Positions 51,912 through 61,157 of a DNA stretch of 64,000 nucleotides are shown in pieces (position 1 is the first letter of the stretch; each line of letters begins with the position of its first letter). The DNA comes from Candidatus Lernaella stagnicola (GTDB taxonomy: Bacteria; Lernaellota; Lernaellaia; Lernaellales; Lernaellaceae). The position numbers and the translations under genes were made by a program. The notes under the pieces are model-generated. The model saw only the letters and a program-made list of their open reading frames with translations, ran no database searches and had not been told where the DNA came from. The stretch covers positions 248,001 through 312,000 of the forward strand of contig JAVCCK010000038.1 of assembly GCA_030765525.1 (NCBI GenBank). Direction: 5' to 3'.

Positions 51912-54900
51912 ATGAAAGAGCTGGCCGGGTCGCGACGATACCCGCCGCTCGACGCACTGATCGACGCCTTTCGGAGCGGCACGCCGCGTTTGGCGGCAGC
52001 CGGTCTCGCCCGGGGAAGTTGTGCCCTCGTGCTGGCCGCTCTGCTACGGGAGTTCGACGGGCCCACCCTGGTTCTGGCCGCCGATTCGAAATTCGCCCAC
52101 CAAGTACGCGAAGATCTCGCCTTTTTCCTGCGCGCCGACGACGGCTCCGAAACCAAGCGATTGATGGAGTATCCCGCCTACGACGTGGCGCCCTTCGAGT
52201 CGATCAGCCCGCACGGCTCGATTCTCAGCCGCCGCGCCCGTTCGCTCGAAGCGCTGGCCGCCGGACGCCGGCCGATCATCGTGGCGCCGGTCGAAGCGGT
52301 GATGAATCGTATTATTGCGCGAGACGTGTTCTTGGGCGGACGCCAGCGCGTGAACGTGCCGGATTTGTATGAGCGCGACGTACTTGTCGGCGATCTGCTG
52401 GCGATGGGCTATCGCATCGTGCCGCTGGTGGAGGAAGTCGGCGAGGTCGCGGTGCGCGGCGACATCATCGATATTTTCGCGCCCGCCTACGAAATGCCGA
52501 TTCGCATCGAGATGTTCGGCGACGAAGTGGAATCGGTCCGCCTCTTTGACCCCACGACCCAAAAAAGCCGGGCGCATCTGAAAAACGTCGTGCTGCACGC
52601 CTGCAGCGATGTCCACCTGGGCGAGGAAACCGCCGACCGTTTCGCGCTGCGCGTCAAGGCCTTGGCCGACGCGCAGGATATCCCGAAGCCGCGCCGCGAC
52701 CGGTTGGTTGACGAAGTGACCCACCGAATCGCCTTTCCCGGTATCGAGTTTTTCACGCCCCTTTTGCACGAGCGTTTGGATTCACTTTTCACACATTTCG
52801 GCGGGCGTGGATTGGTCGTCACCGTCGAACCCGCGGCGGTGGAAGCCCGTATCGATAAATTTTACGACCGCGTCGTGGCGCGCCACACACGGGCGCGCGA
52901 AGCGGGCAAGTTGTCGGTTGAAATCCAGGACCTGTACCTCGACCGCGATGAACTCAACGCGTCGATTGCGGGCCTGCACCGCTTGGCAGTGGGTCGCGAC
53001 GCCTATGTGGAAGGTGGCGAGACGGTTCATTTCGATGTGCGCACCTTTGAGAGCCTGCGCGAGACGATTCTCGCCCGGGCCAACGAGCCGCAAATGCTCG
53101 CGCCGCTGGTCGACATCATCGGAGTCGGCCGAGCCGGTGAGGCGCGGGTGGTTCTGGTAAGCCGCACGATCGGCGGCGCCGACCGCCTGGAACGCTTGCT
53201 GGCCGAATACCCCCCGCCGGTGGCGATGCGCCCGGAGCAATCCTTTGCCGCGGCGCTTTCCGGCGGCCAGGGGCTGGTGAAAGTGCCGGTACTGGTCGGC
53301 GATCTTTCGGCGGGCTTCGCCATTGCCGGCCTGGAATTGACGGTGCTGACCGAGGAGGACATTTTCGGCGAGCGGCGGCGGGCCGAGACCTACGCCAAGC
53401 GCCGCGTGGAGATGCTCAGTTCCTTCGCCGATCTTCGTGACGGCGACTTTGTCGTGCACACCCTGCACGGCGTGGGCATTTATCGCGGGCTCCAGCCGCT
53501 GGAATTCGCCGGTTTGCCGGGCGAGTTTCTGCACGTGGAATACGCCGGCGGCGACAGGTTGTACCTGCCGGTGGATCGTTTGAGTTCCGTGCAGCGCTAC
53601 GTGGGCACCGGGACCGTGCCGAAGATCGACCGCCTCGGCGGCACGCAATGGCTTCAAACGAAACGGAAAGCGCGACATGCGGCGCGGCTGCTGGCCAAGG
53701 ATTTGTTGGCGTTGTATGCCGAGCGTGTTTCGCGGCGCGGCTTCTCGTTTCCGCCGCCCGATGAGATGTACCGCGAATTCGAAGCGACCTTTCCCTACGA
53801 CGAAACGCCCGATCAGGCCCGCGCCATCACCGACGTGCTGGCCGATATGCTCGACGAACGACCCGCGGACCGCCTGGTTTGCGGTGACGTGGGTTTCGGC
53901 AAGACCGAAATCGCCATGCGCGCCGCGTTTTTGGCCGTGCTGGCAGGCAAACAGGTCGCTGTGCTTGTGCCCACCACAACACTCGCCTTCCAACACTTCA
54001 TGAATTTCCGCGCCAGGATGGCGCCGTTCGGCGTGAAGGTCGCAATGCTCAGCCGTTTTGTCGACGCGGCGAAACAGCGGGTAGCCATCGAGGCGCTCCA
54101 GGCAGGCGGCGTCGACGTGGTCGTCGGTACGCACATGCTGCTGGGCAAGCGCGTGCAGTACAAAGACCTGGGGCTGCTGGTGGTGGACGAGGAGCAGCAT
54201 TTCGGCGTCGCCCAAAAGGAGAAAATCAAAAAAGTGGCCAAAACCGTGGACGTATTCACGCTCACGGCCACGCCCATCCCCCGCACATTGCACATGAGCT
54301 TGACGGGGATCCGCGACCTCTCGGTCATCAACACCGCGCCCGAGGATCGCCTGTCGATTCGCACCTTCGTCACCCGTTGGGACGACGACACCGTGCGCGA
54401 AGCCTTGGAACGCGAGCTCGCCCGCGGCGGGCAGGCGTTTTTCATCCACAATCGCGTCAAGAGCCTGGACTCGGTGGCCGCGCGGGTGAAGCAGTTGGTG
54501 CCGCGCGCACGGATCGGCGTTGGCCACGGTCAGATGGACGAAAAGCGGCTCGAAAAACTGATGATCGACTTCTCCGAGGGAAATTTCGACATCCTGGTGT
54601 GCACGACGATCGTGGAAAGCGGCCTGGATTTCCCGCAGGCCAACACGATTGTAATCGACCGCGCCGACGCACTGGGCCTCTCGCAGCTTTATCAACTGCG
54701 CGGCCGTGTCGGGCGATCCAAGCGCCGCGCCTATTGTTATCTGTTGGTACCGCCGACCGGCGCGATGACGCCTGAAGCGCACAAGCGACTGGCGGTGTTG
54801 CGCACCTTTACCGAGCTGGGCAGCGGATACAAAATCGCCGCGCGCGACCTGGAAATTCGCGGCGCCGGTGATTTGCTGGGCGCCGAGCAATCGGGGCACA

Positions 54901-55430
54901 TCAGCGCGGTCGGCTTCGATATGTACACGAAGCTGCTGGAAGAGGAGACGGCGCGCCTGCGCGGCGAGTTGGTCGAGGAACGCATCGAATGCGAGGTGTC
55001 GATCAAGGTGCCGTCGTATCTCCCCGAGGATTATGTTTCCGACGTGCACTTGCGGCTGGCGATGTACAAGCGCATCGCCGACGCCGCCGACAACGCCGAA
55101 ATCGAACAACTGCGCGAGGAATTGGTCGATCGTTTTGGTCGCTTGCCCCGCGCGGTGGAAAACTTGCTGGAGATTGTTTCGCTGCGACGCTGGGCGGAAA
55201 AATTGCGGATCCGGAAGATCGAGGCCAGCGGCGATCACCTCGCGTTCGAGTTCGACGACACCACGCCGGTGACGCCGGCCAAACTCGTGCAATTGGTCTC
55301 GGCCAATGCGCAATCATTATCGATGACTCCGGAAGGCAAGTTGTATCAAAAAACCTCAGGTTTATCGGAGGATACCGTCTTTGAGCATCTTCGCCGGGGC
55401 TTGCAACGCCTAAGTGACTATGCTAGTTAG
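51912..55430 (+). CDS. mfd: Transcription-repair coupling factor Mfd
   Basis: Mfd removes RNA polymerase stalled at DNA lesions and recruits UvrA. The 1172-residue protein has an N-terminal UvrB-homology module (YPAYDVAPFESISPHGSILS), a CarD-like RNAP interaction domain (DGDFVVHTLHGVGIYRGLQP) and an SF2 motor with GDVGFGKTEIAMRAAFL (Walker A), VVDEEQHFGV (DEEQ box), TATPIPRTLHMSLTGIRDLS, VCTTIVESGLDFPQANTIVI and LYQLRGRVGRSKRRAYCYL, then a TRCF C-terminal domain. It precedes three parvulin genes, a neighbourhood seen in other deltaproteobacteria. Confidence 0.97.
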   Translation: MKELAGSRRYPPLDALIDAFRSGTPRLAAAGLARGSCALVLAALLREFDGPTLVLAADSKFAHQVREDLAFFLRADDGSETKRLMEYPAYDVAPFESISPHGSILSRRARSLEALAAGRRPIIVAPVEAVMNRIIARDVFLGGRQRVNVPDLYERDVLVGDLLAMGYRIVPLVEEVGEVAVRGDIIDIFAPAYEMPIRIEMFGDEVESVRLFDPTTQKSRAHLKNVVLHACSDVHLGEETADRFALRVKALADAQDIPKPRRDRLVDEVTHRIAFPGIEFFTPLLHERLDSLFTHFGGRGLVVTVEPAAVEARIDKFYDRVVARHTRAREAGKLSVEIQDLYLDRDELNASIAGLHRLAVGRDAYVEGGETVHFDVRTFESLRETILARANEPQMLAPLVDIIGVGRAGEARVVLVSRTIGGADRLERLLAEYPPPVAMRPEQSFAAALSGGQGLVKVPVLVGDLSAGFAIAGLELTVLTEEDIFGERRRAETYAKRRVEMLSSFADLRDGDFVVHTLHGVGIYRGLQPLEFAGLPGEFLHVEYAGGDRLYLPVDRLSSVQRYVGTGTVPKIDRLGGTQWLQTKRKARHAARLLAKDLLALYAERVSRRGFSFPPPDEMYREFEATFPYDETPDQARAITDVLADMLDERPADRLVCGDVGFGKTEIAMRAAFLAVLAGKQVAVLVPTTTLAFQHFMNFRARMAPFGVKVAMLSRFVDAAKQRVAIEALQAGGVDVVVGTHMLLGKRVQYKDLGLLVVDEEQHFGVAQKEKIKKVAKTVDVFTLTATPIPRTLHMSLTGIRDLSVINTAPEDRLSIRTFVTRWDDDTVREALERELARGGQAFFIHNRVKSLDSVAARVKQLVPRARIGVGHGQMDEKRLEKLMIDFSEGNFDILVCTTIVESGLDFPQANTIVIDRADALGLSQLYQLRGRVGRSKRRAYCYLLVPPTGAMTPEAHKRLAVLRTFTELGSGYKIAARDLEIRGAGDLLGAEQSGHISAVGFDMYTKLLEEETARLRGELVEERIECEVSIKVPSYLPEDYVSDVHLRLAMYKRIADAADNAEIEQLREELVDRFGRLPRAVENLLEIVSLRRWAEKLRIRKIEASGDHLAFEFDDTTPVTPAKLVQLVSANAQSLSMTPEGKLYQKTSGLSEDTVFEHLRRGLQRLSDYAS

Positions 55431-55509
55431 GAGCGCTCGGAACGAGCAATATAATGATGGAATTCAACCTAACTCATGTGGGTTTAGATTCGCCAGAAAG
55501 GGGTTCAAT

Positions 55510-56517
55510 ATGCTGAAACGTTCCCAATGGATTATTAGCCTACTGATTGCGGTGGCGTTCGCCTTGCCGCTCGTGGCTTGCGAGCAGGGCCAATCGACCG
55601 CCGGGCCCGCCAACGTTCAGAAATCGGGCAAGACCATTGCCACCGTCGGCGATGCGACGATTACCACGACCGATTTCGAAAACATCCTGAAGCGCATCCC
55701 GCCCTTCAATCGCCGGCGCTACGCCGACAAAAAGGGCAAAATGGAATTGCTCGACAAGCTGGTCGAGGAAGAATTGTTCTATCAGGAAGCCGTCCGGCGC
55801 GGTAAGCACAAGGACGCCGAATTCGTCGAGCGCATCGAGCAGATTCGCCGCGGCATTTTGGCCAGCATGGTCAAGAAAGACCTCTACGACGAAGACATCG
55901 AAGTCACCGAATCCGACATGAAACAGTACTTCGAAAGCAATCCCGACAAATTCAAGACGCCGGAAACGGTCAAGGTGCGCCTCATTCTGCTGCGCGTGAA
56001 ACGCAACGCGACCGCCGAAGAGGAAGCGGCAGCCAAAAAGAAGGCCGACGCGGCACTCACCAAATTGAAAGCCGGATCCTCCTGGGAGAAGGTCGTCGAG
56101 CAATACTCCGAAGATCGCGCTTCGAAAAAGAAGGGCGGCCTGCTGCCGAAAGTCCGTAAGGGCCTGCGCGGCAAAGAATTCGACGACGTCGCCTTCACCA
56201 TCACCAAAAAGGGTGAGATCAGTGGTGTGTTCCGCGACAAGCGCGGCTTCAACATCATCAAGTTCGAAGAAAAAACCGACGCCACGCTCAAAGACTTCGA
56301 AGAAGTCAAAAGCACCATCGAGCGCCGCCTGAAACAGGAAAAACTGAAGACCAAAATGGAAACGACCATGGATCAGCTTCGCTCGAAAGCGGCCGTCAAA
56401 ATTGACGAGGACATGCTCGACGGCGTGCAGGTCGATGCCGGACCCGATACTGGCGCCGGCCCCGCCGGAATGCCCGGCCTGCCCGCCATGGGCGGCAAAA
56501 AAGCCAAAAAGGAATAA
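55510..56517 (+). CDS. Parvulin-type peptidyl-prolyl isomerase lipoprotein
   Basis: I start it at the ATG at 55510 behind AAAGGGG (335 residues); an in-frame start at 55414 lies inside mfd. The signal ends LPLVAC (Cys22, EQGQ after it), giving a periplasmic lipoprotein. An N-terminal SurA-like helical part (TVGDATITTTDFENILKRIP, LLDKLVEEELFYQEAVRRG) is followed by a PpiC parvulin domain (FKTPETVKVRLILLRVKRNA, EQYSEDRASKKKGGLLPKVR). It should assist folding of exported proteins, and is the first of three tandem foldases. Confidence 0.9.
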   Translation: MLKRSQWIISLLIAVAFALPLVACEQGQSTAGPANVQKSGKTIATVGDATITTTDFENILKRIPPFNRRRYADKKGKMELLDKLVEEELFYQEAVRRGKHKDAEFVERIEQIRRGILASMVKKDLYDEDIEVTESDMKQYFESNPDKFKTPETVKVRLILLRVKRNATAEEEAAAKKKADAALTKLKAGSSWEKVVEQYSEDRASKKKGGLLPKVRKGLRGKEFDDVAFTITKKGEISGVFRDKRGFNIIKFEEKTDATLKDFEEVKSTIERRLKQEKLKTKMETTMDQLRSKAAVKIDEDMLDGVQVDAGPDTGAGPAGMPGLPAMGGKKAKKE

Positions 56518-56554
56518 GATCTCATAATTCCTTATCGACGCGAGTTTTATCAGC

Positions 56555-56574
56555 GGGGTGGCCGACGCCACCCC
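56555..56574 (+). terminator. Strong GC hairpin between the first two parvulin genes
   Basis: GGGGTGGC (56555-56562) pairs perfectly with GCCACCCC (56567-56574) over a CGAC loop, followed by GTTTCCGTTT instead of a pure T run. It may be a weak terminator, or a coding hairpin if the next gene starts upstream of it. Confidence 0.45.
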
Positions 56575-56598
56575 GTTTCCGTTTGGTGGGCCTGCGGT

Positions 56599-57504
56599 TT
56601 GGTCGCCTTGATCCTGCTGTGCGCCTGCCGCGCGAAAAACGATCTGCCCGAGGGCGTGCTGGCGCGGGTCGATCAGCACGAGATTTCGGTGGCCGAGTTC
56701 GAGTCGGCTTTCGCGCAGGCGCGGGACCGCGGCACAGTTTCGATGCCGGAGGACGAGGCGGCGCAACTGGCTTTGCGGCAGGCGTTTCTCGAATTCTTCA
56801 TCGATCGCCTGTTGCTCGAACGAGAAGGCGAGCGCCGGGGAATCGACGTGTCACGGCAAGATATCGAAGCGGAAATCCGCGCGATGTACGCGGGCTGGGA
56901 ACTCGACCGTTTCAAGCGCGCCGCGGGTGATCCGGCGTGGCTTTTCCAGCAGATTCACACGGCGTTGTTGATCGAACGGATTGTGGAGCAGCGGTCGGGT
57001 GCGACGACCCCGGACGAGGAGGCGGTCGCCGCCTACTTCGCCGCGCACCCCGAGGAGTTTCAATTGCCGGAACAAGCGCGCGTGCGGCAAATCGTGTGCG
57101 CCGATCGCTCGCAGGCGACCATGGCACTGACCGATCTTTTGACCGGCGGCGATTTCGCTAAGGTGGCGGCGGCAACGTCCATCGCTCCGGAAGCCAAACG
57201 GGGCGGCGATTTGGGTTTCGTCACGCGGGGCGAACTTTTGCCGGATATCGAGGAAGCCGCGTTTTCGTTACCGGTCGGCGAAATCAGTTCGCTGCTGGAG
57301 TCGCCCTTCGGAGTACACATCATTCAGGTCTTGGAGCGTTTGCCTGCCAAGACCTTGACCTTGCCGGAAGCGCGGCCCAAAATCGAACACGTTCTACGGC
57401 GGCGCCGGGCTACCCAAGCGTGGCGGGCGCTGCGGCGCGACCTGCGGGAACAGGCGACCATCACGGTGGACCGGCGTCGATTGCCGGGCCCCACAAAGGA
57501 GTGA
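56599..57504 (+). CDS. Parvulin/SurA-type peptidyl-prolyl isomerase lipoprotein, start uncertain
   Basis: The only conventional start is a TTG at 56599 (301 residues, MVALILLCACRAKND), which leaves an oddly short signal before the Cys. The frame stays open upstream to the stop of the first parvulin gene, and an ATA or ATT at 56524/56527 behind AAGGAATAA would give a full basic/hydrophobic signal (IPYRREFYQ, then WWACGLVALILLCAC). The mature part has a SurA-like N-domain (AEFESAFAQARDRGTVSMPE) and a parvulin domain (QLPEQARVRQIVCADRSQ, GGDLGFVTRGELLPDIEE). Foldase for outer-membrane or exported proteins. Confidence 0.85.
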   Translation: MVALILLCACRAKNDLPEGVLARVDQHEISVAEFESAFAQARDRGTVSMPEDEAAQLALRQAFLEFFIDRLLLEREGERRGIDVSRQDIEAEIRAMYAGWELDRFKRAAGDPAWLFQQIHTALLIERIVEQRSGATTPDEEAVAAYFAAHPEEFQLPEQARVRQIVCADRSQATMALTDLLTGGDFAKVAAATSIAPEAKRGGDLGFVTRGELLPDIEEAAFSLPVGEISSLLESPFGVHIIQVLERLPAKTLTLPEARPKIEHVLRRRRATQAWRALRRDLREQATITVDRRRLPGPTKE

Positions 57505-57507
57505 AGC

Positions 57508-58497
57508 GTGCGCAGAATCCTGGCGTTTTTGCTGATCGCAATCGCCCTGCCCGTCGTGGCGGTGGCTGGCGAACCCTATAACCGCGTCGTCGCGGTGGTG
57601 GACGATCAAATCATCACGTATTTCGAAATCGAGACCATCGCCGGGCCGGAGATCGGCCGCATCTTCGATGCGCATCCGGAGTGGTCGACCGACGTGCGCA
57701 AGAAGAAAGCCGCCGAGCTCAAGCAGGCGATTTTGCAGCAGCTCATCGAGCGCAAATTGATCGAGAGCGAAGTGACGCGGTTGGGAATTGAAGTTACCGA
57801 CGGCGAAATCGACGCCTACATCGAAAAGGTTCGGAAATCCAACGACTACACCGACGACATGCTCAAGAACATGCTGCGCCAGCAAGGGCTGACGATGCAG
57901 GATTTCCGCGATCGCATCAAATTGGAGATCCTGCGCGAGCGCTACGTGTCCTTCCGCATGCGCGATAAGGTGCGAGTGCGCGACGAAGATGTCCGGGCGT
58001 ATTACGAACTCCACCGCGACGAATTCATGGCCGAACCCGTGGTGCGGATCGCCGAGATTCGCTTCAACATCGCGCCCGACGCCGAACAAACCGAACTGGA
58101 AAACGCCTTCGCCACCGCGAACAAGGTGTACGAGAAAATATTGGCCGGCGCGCCCTTCGAGGAAATGGCCAAGCAGCACAGCCAGGGCCCGACGGCGGCC
58201 GACGGCGGCGTGCTTGGTGAATTCAAGATCGACACCGAACTCAAACCGGTGTATCGCAAGGCCGTAAAGCCCCTGGCGGACGGCGGCCTCTCGACGATCT
58301 ACCGCGACAAGAACGGTTTCTTCATTCTCAAATTGTTGGGCAAGCGCGAAACCGGCGCCGTTCCATTTGAGTCCGTGCAAGACAAAATCGGCATGATCCT
58401 GCGCCGGCAGCAGGCCGACACCGAAATGCAGCGGCTCGGCGCGGAATTGCGTAAAAAATCGTACGTCGATATCCGCGTCAATTACGCCGAAGAATAA
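57508..58497 (+). CDS. surA: SurA-like periplasmic chaperone/peptidyl-prolyl isomerase
   Basis: The start is GTG at 57508 after AAAGGAGTGAA. The 329-residue protein has a cleavable signal (MRRILAFLLIAIALPVVAVA), then EPYNRVVAVVDDQIITYFEI, the classic SurA N-terminus, an N-terminal chaperone domain and one parvulin domain (VVRIAEIRFNIAPDAEQTEL, KQHSQGPTAADGGVLGEFK). SurA escorts nascent barrels to BAM. It lies 3 bases after the second parvulin gene. Confidence 0.9.
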   Translation: MRRILAFLLIAIALPVVAVAGEPYNRVVAVVDDQIITYFEIETIAGPEIGRIFDAHPEWSTDVRKKKAAELKQAILQQLIERKLIESEVTRLGIEVTDGEIDAYIEKVRKSNDYTDDMLKNMLRQQGLTMQDFRDRIKLEILRERYVSFRMRDKVRVRDEDVRAYYELHRDEFMAEPVVRIAEIRFNIAPDAEQTELENAFATANKVYEKILAGAPFEEMAKQHSQGPTAADGGVLGEFKIDTELKPVYRKAVKPLADGGLSTIYRDKNGFFILKLLGKRETGAVPFESVQDKIGMILRRQQADTEMQRLGAELRKKSYVDIRVNYAEE

Positions 58498-58525
58498 ACC
58501 GGCGTCCGCTGAAGCGGAGCAAGTC

Positions 58526-58921
58526 ATGAACCACTTCCATCACGCGCATTTGTTTGCCGCCGATATCGAGGTGAGCCTCGCCTTCTATTGCGGCGTGCTG
58601 GGCGGGAAAGTCGTACTCGATGTGGACATGGCCGGCGCGCGCAACGTGTTCGTGACACTCGGCCGCGGTCGCCTGCACTTCTACGACCAGCCCCCGCACG
58701 ACGCCGGCCGCGGCGCCGTGCACCACCTCGGCATTCAGGTCGACGACCTCGAGGCGCTCGTGGAGAAAATGAAAGCGGCGGGGGTCTCGTTCCGCAAGCC
58801 GATCGCCGACTTCGGTTTGTGGAAGTACATCATGGCCCCGGCCCCCGACGGCGTTTTGCTCGAACTGTTCGAAGTCGACGTCGAACAAGTACCCGACGAG
58901 TTGCGCGAATATTTCTTCTAG
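58526..58921 (+). CDS. VOC (glyoxalase-fold) family protein
   Basis: This 131-residue protein has the paired beta-alpha-beta-beta-beta halves of the VOC superfamily: HFHHAHLFAADIEVSLAFY with His6-type metal position, and GRGAVHHLGIQVDDLEALVE, with DGVLLELFEVD supplying the Glu. It could be a lyase, dioxygenase-like or resistance protein; the substrate is unknown. GGAGC precedes the ATG. It starts 28 bases after the surA stop. Confidence 0.85.
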   Translation: MNHFHHAHLFAADIEVSLAFYCGVLGGKVVLDVDMAGARNVFVTLGRGRLHFYDQPPHDAGRGAVHHLGIQVDDLEALVEKMKAAGVSFRKPIADFGLWKYIMAPAPDGVLLELFEVDVEQVPDELREYFF

Positions 58922-59011
58922 GCCGCTTCGTTGAATCGGGTAGCCGCCCCGACTATGATGGATTTTCACCTTGGTTTGCGCGAGCTGATTGTCCGTCGTG
59001 GGGGCGAATCC

Positions 59012-60424
59012 ATGCGTTTCAAGACCGTCACACTTTTCCTGGTCACCGTCCTTCTTCTCATCGGCGCCGTGATCGCCTGCGACAACGACGATGACGACTC
59101 GTCACCCGGCAACGACGACGATGACGACGACAACAACGATGACGACAACGACGACGACGACAATGACGACGATGACAACGACGACGATGACAACGACGAC
59201 AACGACACCCCCGGCCCGTACTACGAGGATTTCCTGACCTTCTGGCAAATTATGGACGAGGGCTACGCGTACTTCATCGAGAAGGAAGTCGATTGGGACG
59301 CCGTGCGGGCCGTCTACGAACCTTTCGCCTTTCCTGAAGACGACCGGCGCGAATTCGAATTGTTGATCGCCGAAATGACCGCCCTGCTGCACGACAGCCA
59401 TACCTGGGCGTACCACGCGTCAACCGGCGAACAGCCGACCGGCGTTTGCCTCGAGCGCCTCGGCGATGACATCTACGTGTCGCGGGCGCCGGAGTACGCC
59501 GCGGGTCTGCAACTCGGCGACCGCGTGCTGACTCTCGACGGGGCCGACCCGGACGACCTACTGCTCGAGGCCGTGCGCTATCAAGGCTGCTCGTCGGCCC
59601 AGTGCTGCGACTACTATCGGCTGGCGCACGTGGACGCGTATGCCGCCGGAACCGATGAGGTCGTCTACGAAGTCGAACGCGACGGCGACGTGCTGGAACT
59701 GGCCGTGCCGCGCCTGGGCAGCAGTACCTCGGTGTGCTCCGCGCAGCCGCTCGTCGATTTTCTGGAAGACGCGGCGGGATACGTGCTGCGATACAAACCC
59801 ATCGACACGGACCTGGGGTACATTCGCTTGCAGACGCTCAGCGACGGTTACCAGCAAAGCATTCTCGAGGACCTGGACGCGGCGATGGCCGCCTTCGCCG
59901 ACCGCGACGGTATCGTGTTCGACGCCCGCTACAACACCGGCGGCTAGGACTTGGTGGCGATGGCGGTGCTGGCCCGGTTCCTGGATCGCATCGTGTTCCC
60001 GGTGTCGGTGCGGTACAAAAACGGCCCGGCGCACGACGACTTCACGCTCTGGATTCCCGAACCCGTGCTGCCCGGCGCGTCACCCTCGGCGCAACCCGTC
60101 GTGTTTCTCATCAACGGCGGTTGCGTCAGTGCGGCGGATTTCTTCGCTGCTGCGGCGTCCTATGTGCCGACCTTCACGCTGCTGGGAACCACCTCGTGCG
60201 GCGGCACCGGCGCACCGCGTTACGAAGTGCTGCCGGATTCCGGCATCTCGTTCTACTATTCGCAAATGCAGCGCAAGTACCTCGCCACGGGCAAGCAGAT
60301 AGAAGGTTTCGGCGTGGCGCCGGATATCGAGGTGGTCCAGGATGCCGACGACCTGGCCGCCGGCATCGACACCCAAATTCAGGCTGCGATTGCCTTACTT
60401 CGTTCGCTTCAAGACGCCCGCTAA
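59012..60424 (+). pseudogene. S41-family protease lipoprotein interrupted by in-frame TAG
   Basis: The ATG at 59012 encodes a lipoprotein (MRFKTVTLFLVTVLLLIGAV then IAC, Cys23) followed by a roughly 42-residue Asp/Asn tract (59081-59206). A PDZ-like part (RAPEYAAGLQLGDRVLTLDG) and an S41 core (LGYIRLQTLSDGYQQ, IVFDARYNTGG) end at TAG 59945-59947. The same frame continues without another stop to 60424 and holds the catalytic-Ser segment VVFLINGGCVSAADFFAAAA (Ser about 373 counting the TAG as a residue). The full product would be about 470 residues. It is either a nonsense mutation, an assembly error or suppressed in vivo; other genes here use TAG as a normal stop. Confidence 0.8.
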
Positions 60425-60435
60425 CCGCGATTAAA

Positions 60436-60467
60436 CGGACGTATTTCCGACCAAAAGTCCGCTTTTT
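60436..60467 (+). terminator. Possible terminator after the S41 protease gene
   Basis: CGGAC (60436-60440) pairs with GTCCG (60457-60461) across a long 16-base loop, followed by CTTTTT (60462-60467). The stem is short and the loop is large, so this is a weak call. Confidence 0.35.
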
Positions 60468-60576
60468 GGGGGATTGCCGCCACCCCGTCCAAAATGGTAG
60501 CTTTTGCCCACTTGGGCATATGCAATTCTTAACAAAGTTAAATTCGGTTGGTTGTGACCGTGAAAGGACTTCACGC

Positions 60577-61128
60577 ATGAACCAAGGTTCCACTGATTGG
60601 CTCGACACCGCCACGTACCATGTGAAAATGTTCGTGGCGAAAACAGCCCTTCTAGCGATGGGCGCCGCGTTCGAAATCGTCTCCAAGCTCGATCCGGAAG
60701 TACAGCGAGAGGTCGCCGATTGGGCCGACGGAGAGGTCTTTTCGATGGGCATCCTGCCGCACGGCCCCTACATTTCACTGGTCAAAGAAGGAAGCGGCGT
60801 GCGGTATTTGGGTACCGGCATGAAAGACCCGAACGTCGCCATTTTATTCAAGAATCTCGACGCGGCGCTGCTCGTGTTCACGGGCCAGATCGGCACGCAC
60901 ACCGCGGCGGCGGAAAAGCGTTTCATCGTCATCGGCGATCTGGCCGAAACGATGAAAATCTCGCGCACGATGGGTCTGGTGCAGGCCTATCTGTTCCCGG
61001 GATTCATTGTCAAGAAGACGTTCAAACGGGTGCCGCAATTCACTCGTGAGAATTATTTGATCAAAGCGAAGGTTTACGCCAAGCTGGTGCCCGTGTTGGC
61101 CGCGAAGCTCGGCAAAAAAGCGGCGTAA
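60577..61128 (+). CDS. SCP2 sterol-binding-like domain protein
   Basis: The ATG at 60577 is preceded by AAAGGA and gives 183 residues without a signal peptide. The core (about 30-150) resembles the SCP2 lipid-binding fold: DPEVQREVADWADGEVFSMG, LDAALLVFTGQIGTHTAAAE and RFIVIGDLAETMKISRTM. It may bind a lipid or acyl-CoA. A longer in-frame reading from 59734 runs antiparallel in codon sense through the protease remnant and is not supported. It lies 29 bases before the alcohol dehydrogenase. Confidence 0.75.
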   Translation: MNQGSTDWLDTATYHVKMFVAKTALLAMGAAFEIVSKLDPEVQREVADWADGEVFSMGILPHGPYISLVKEGSGVRYLGTGMKDPNVAILFKNLDAALLVFTGQIGTHTAAAEKRFIVIGDLAETMKISRTMGLVQAYLFPGFIVKKTFKRVPQFTRENYLIKAKVYAKLVPVLAAKLGKKAA

Positions 61129-61157
61129 CACCGCTTCGTGAAAAAGGAGAGCGAACC

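Noticed and set aside
52782-55313. Long open frame on the minus strand opposite mfd (843 codons)
   Set aside because: High-GC codon bias leaves the antisense frame open. Its translation is rich in His/Arg/Gln without domain sense, and mfd on the plus strand is unmistakable.
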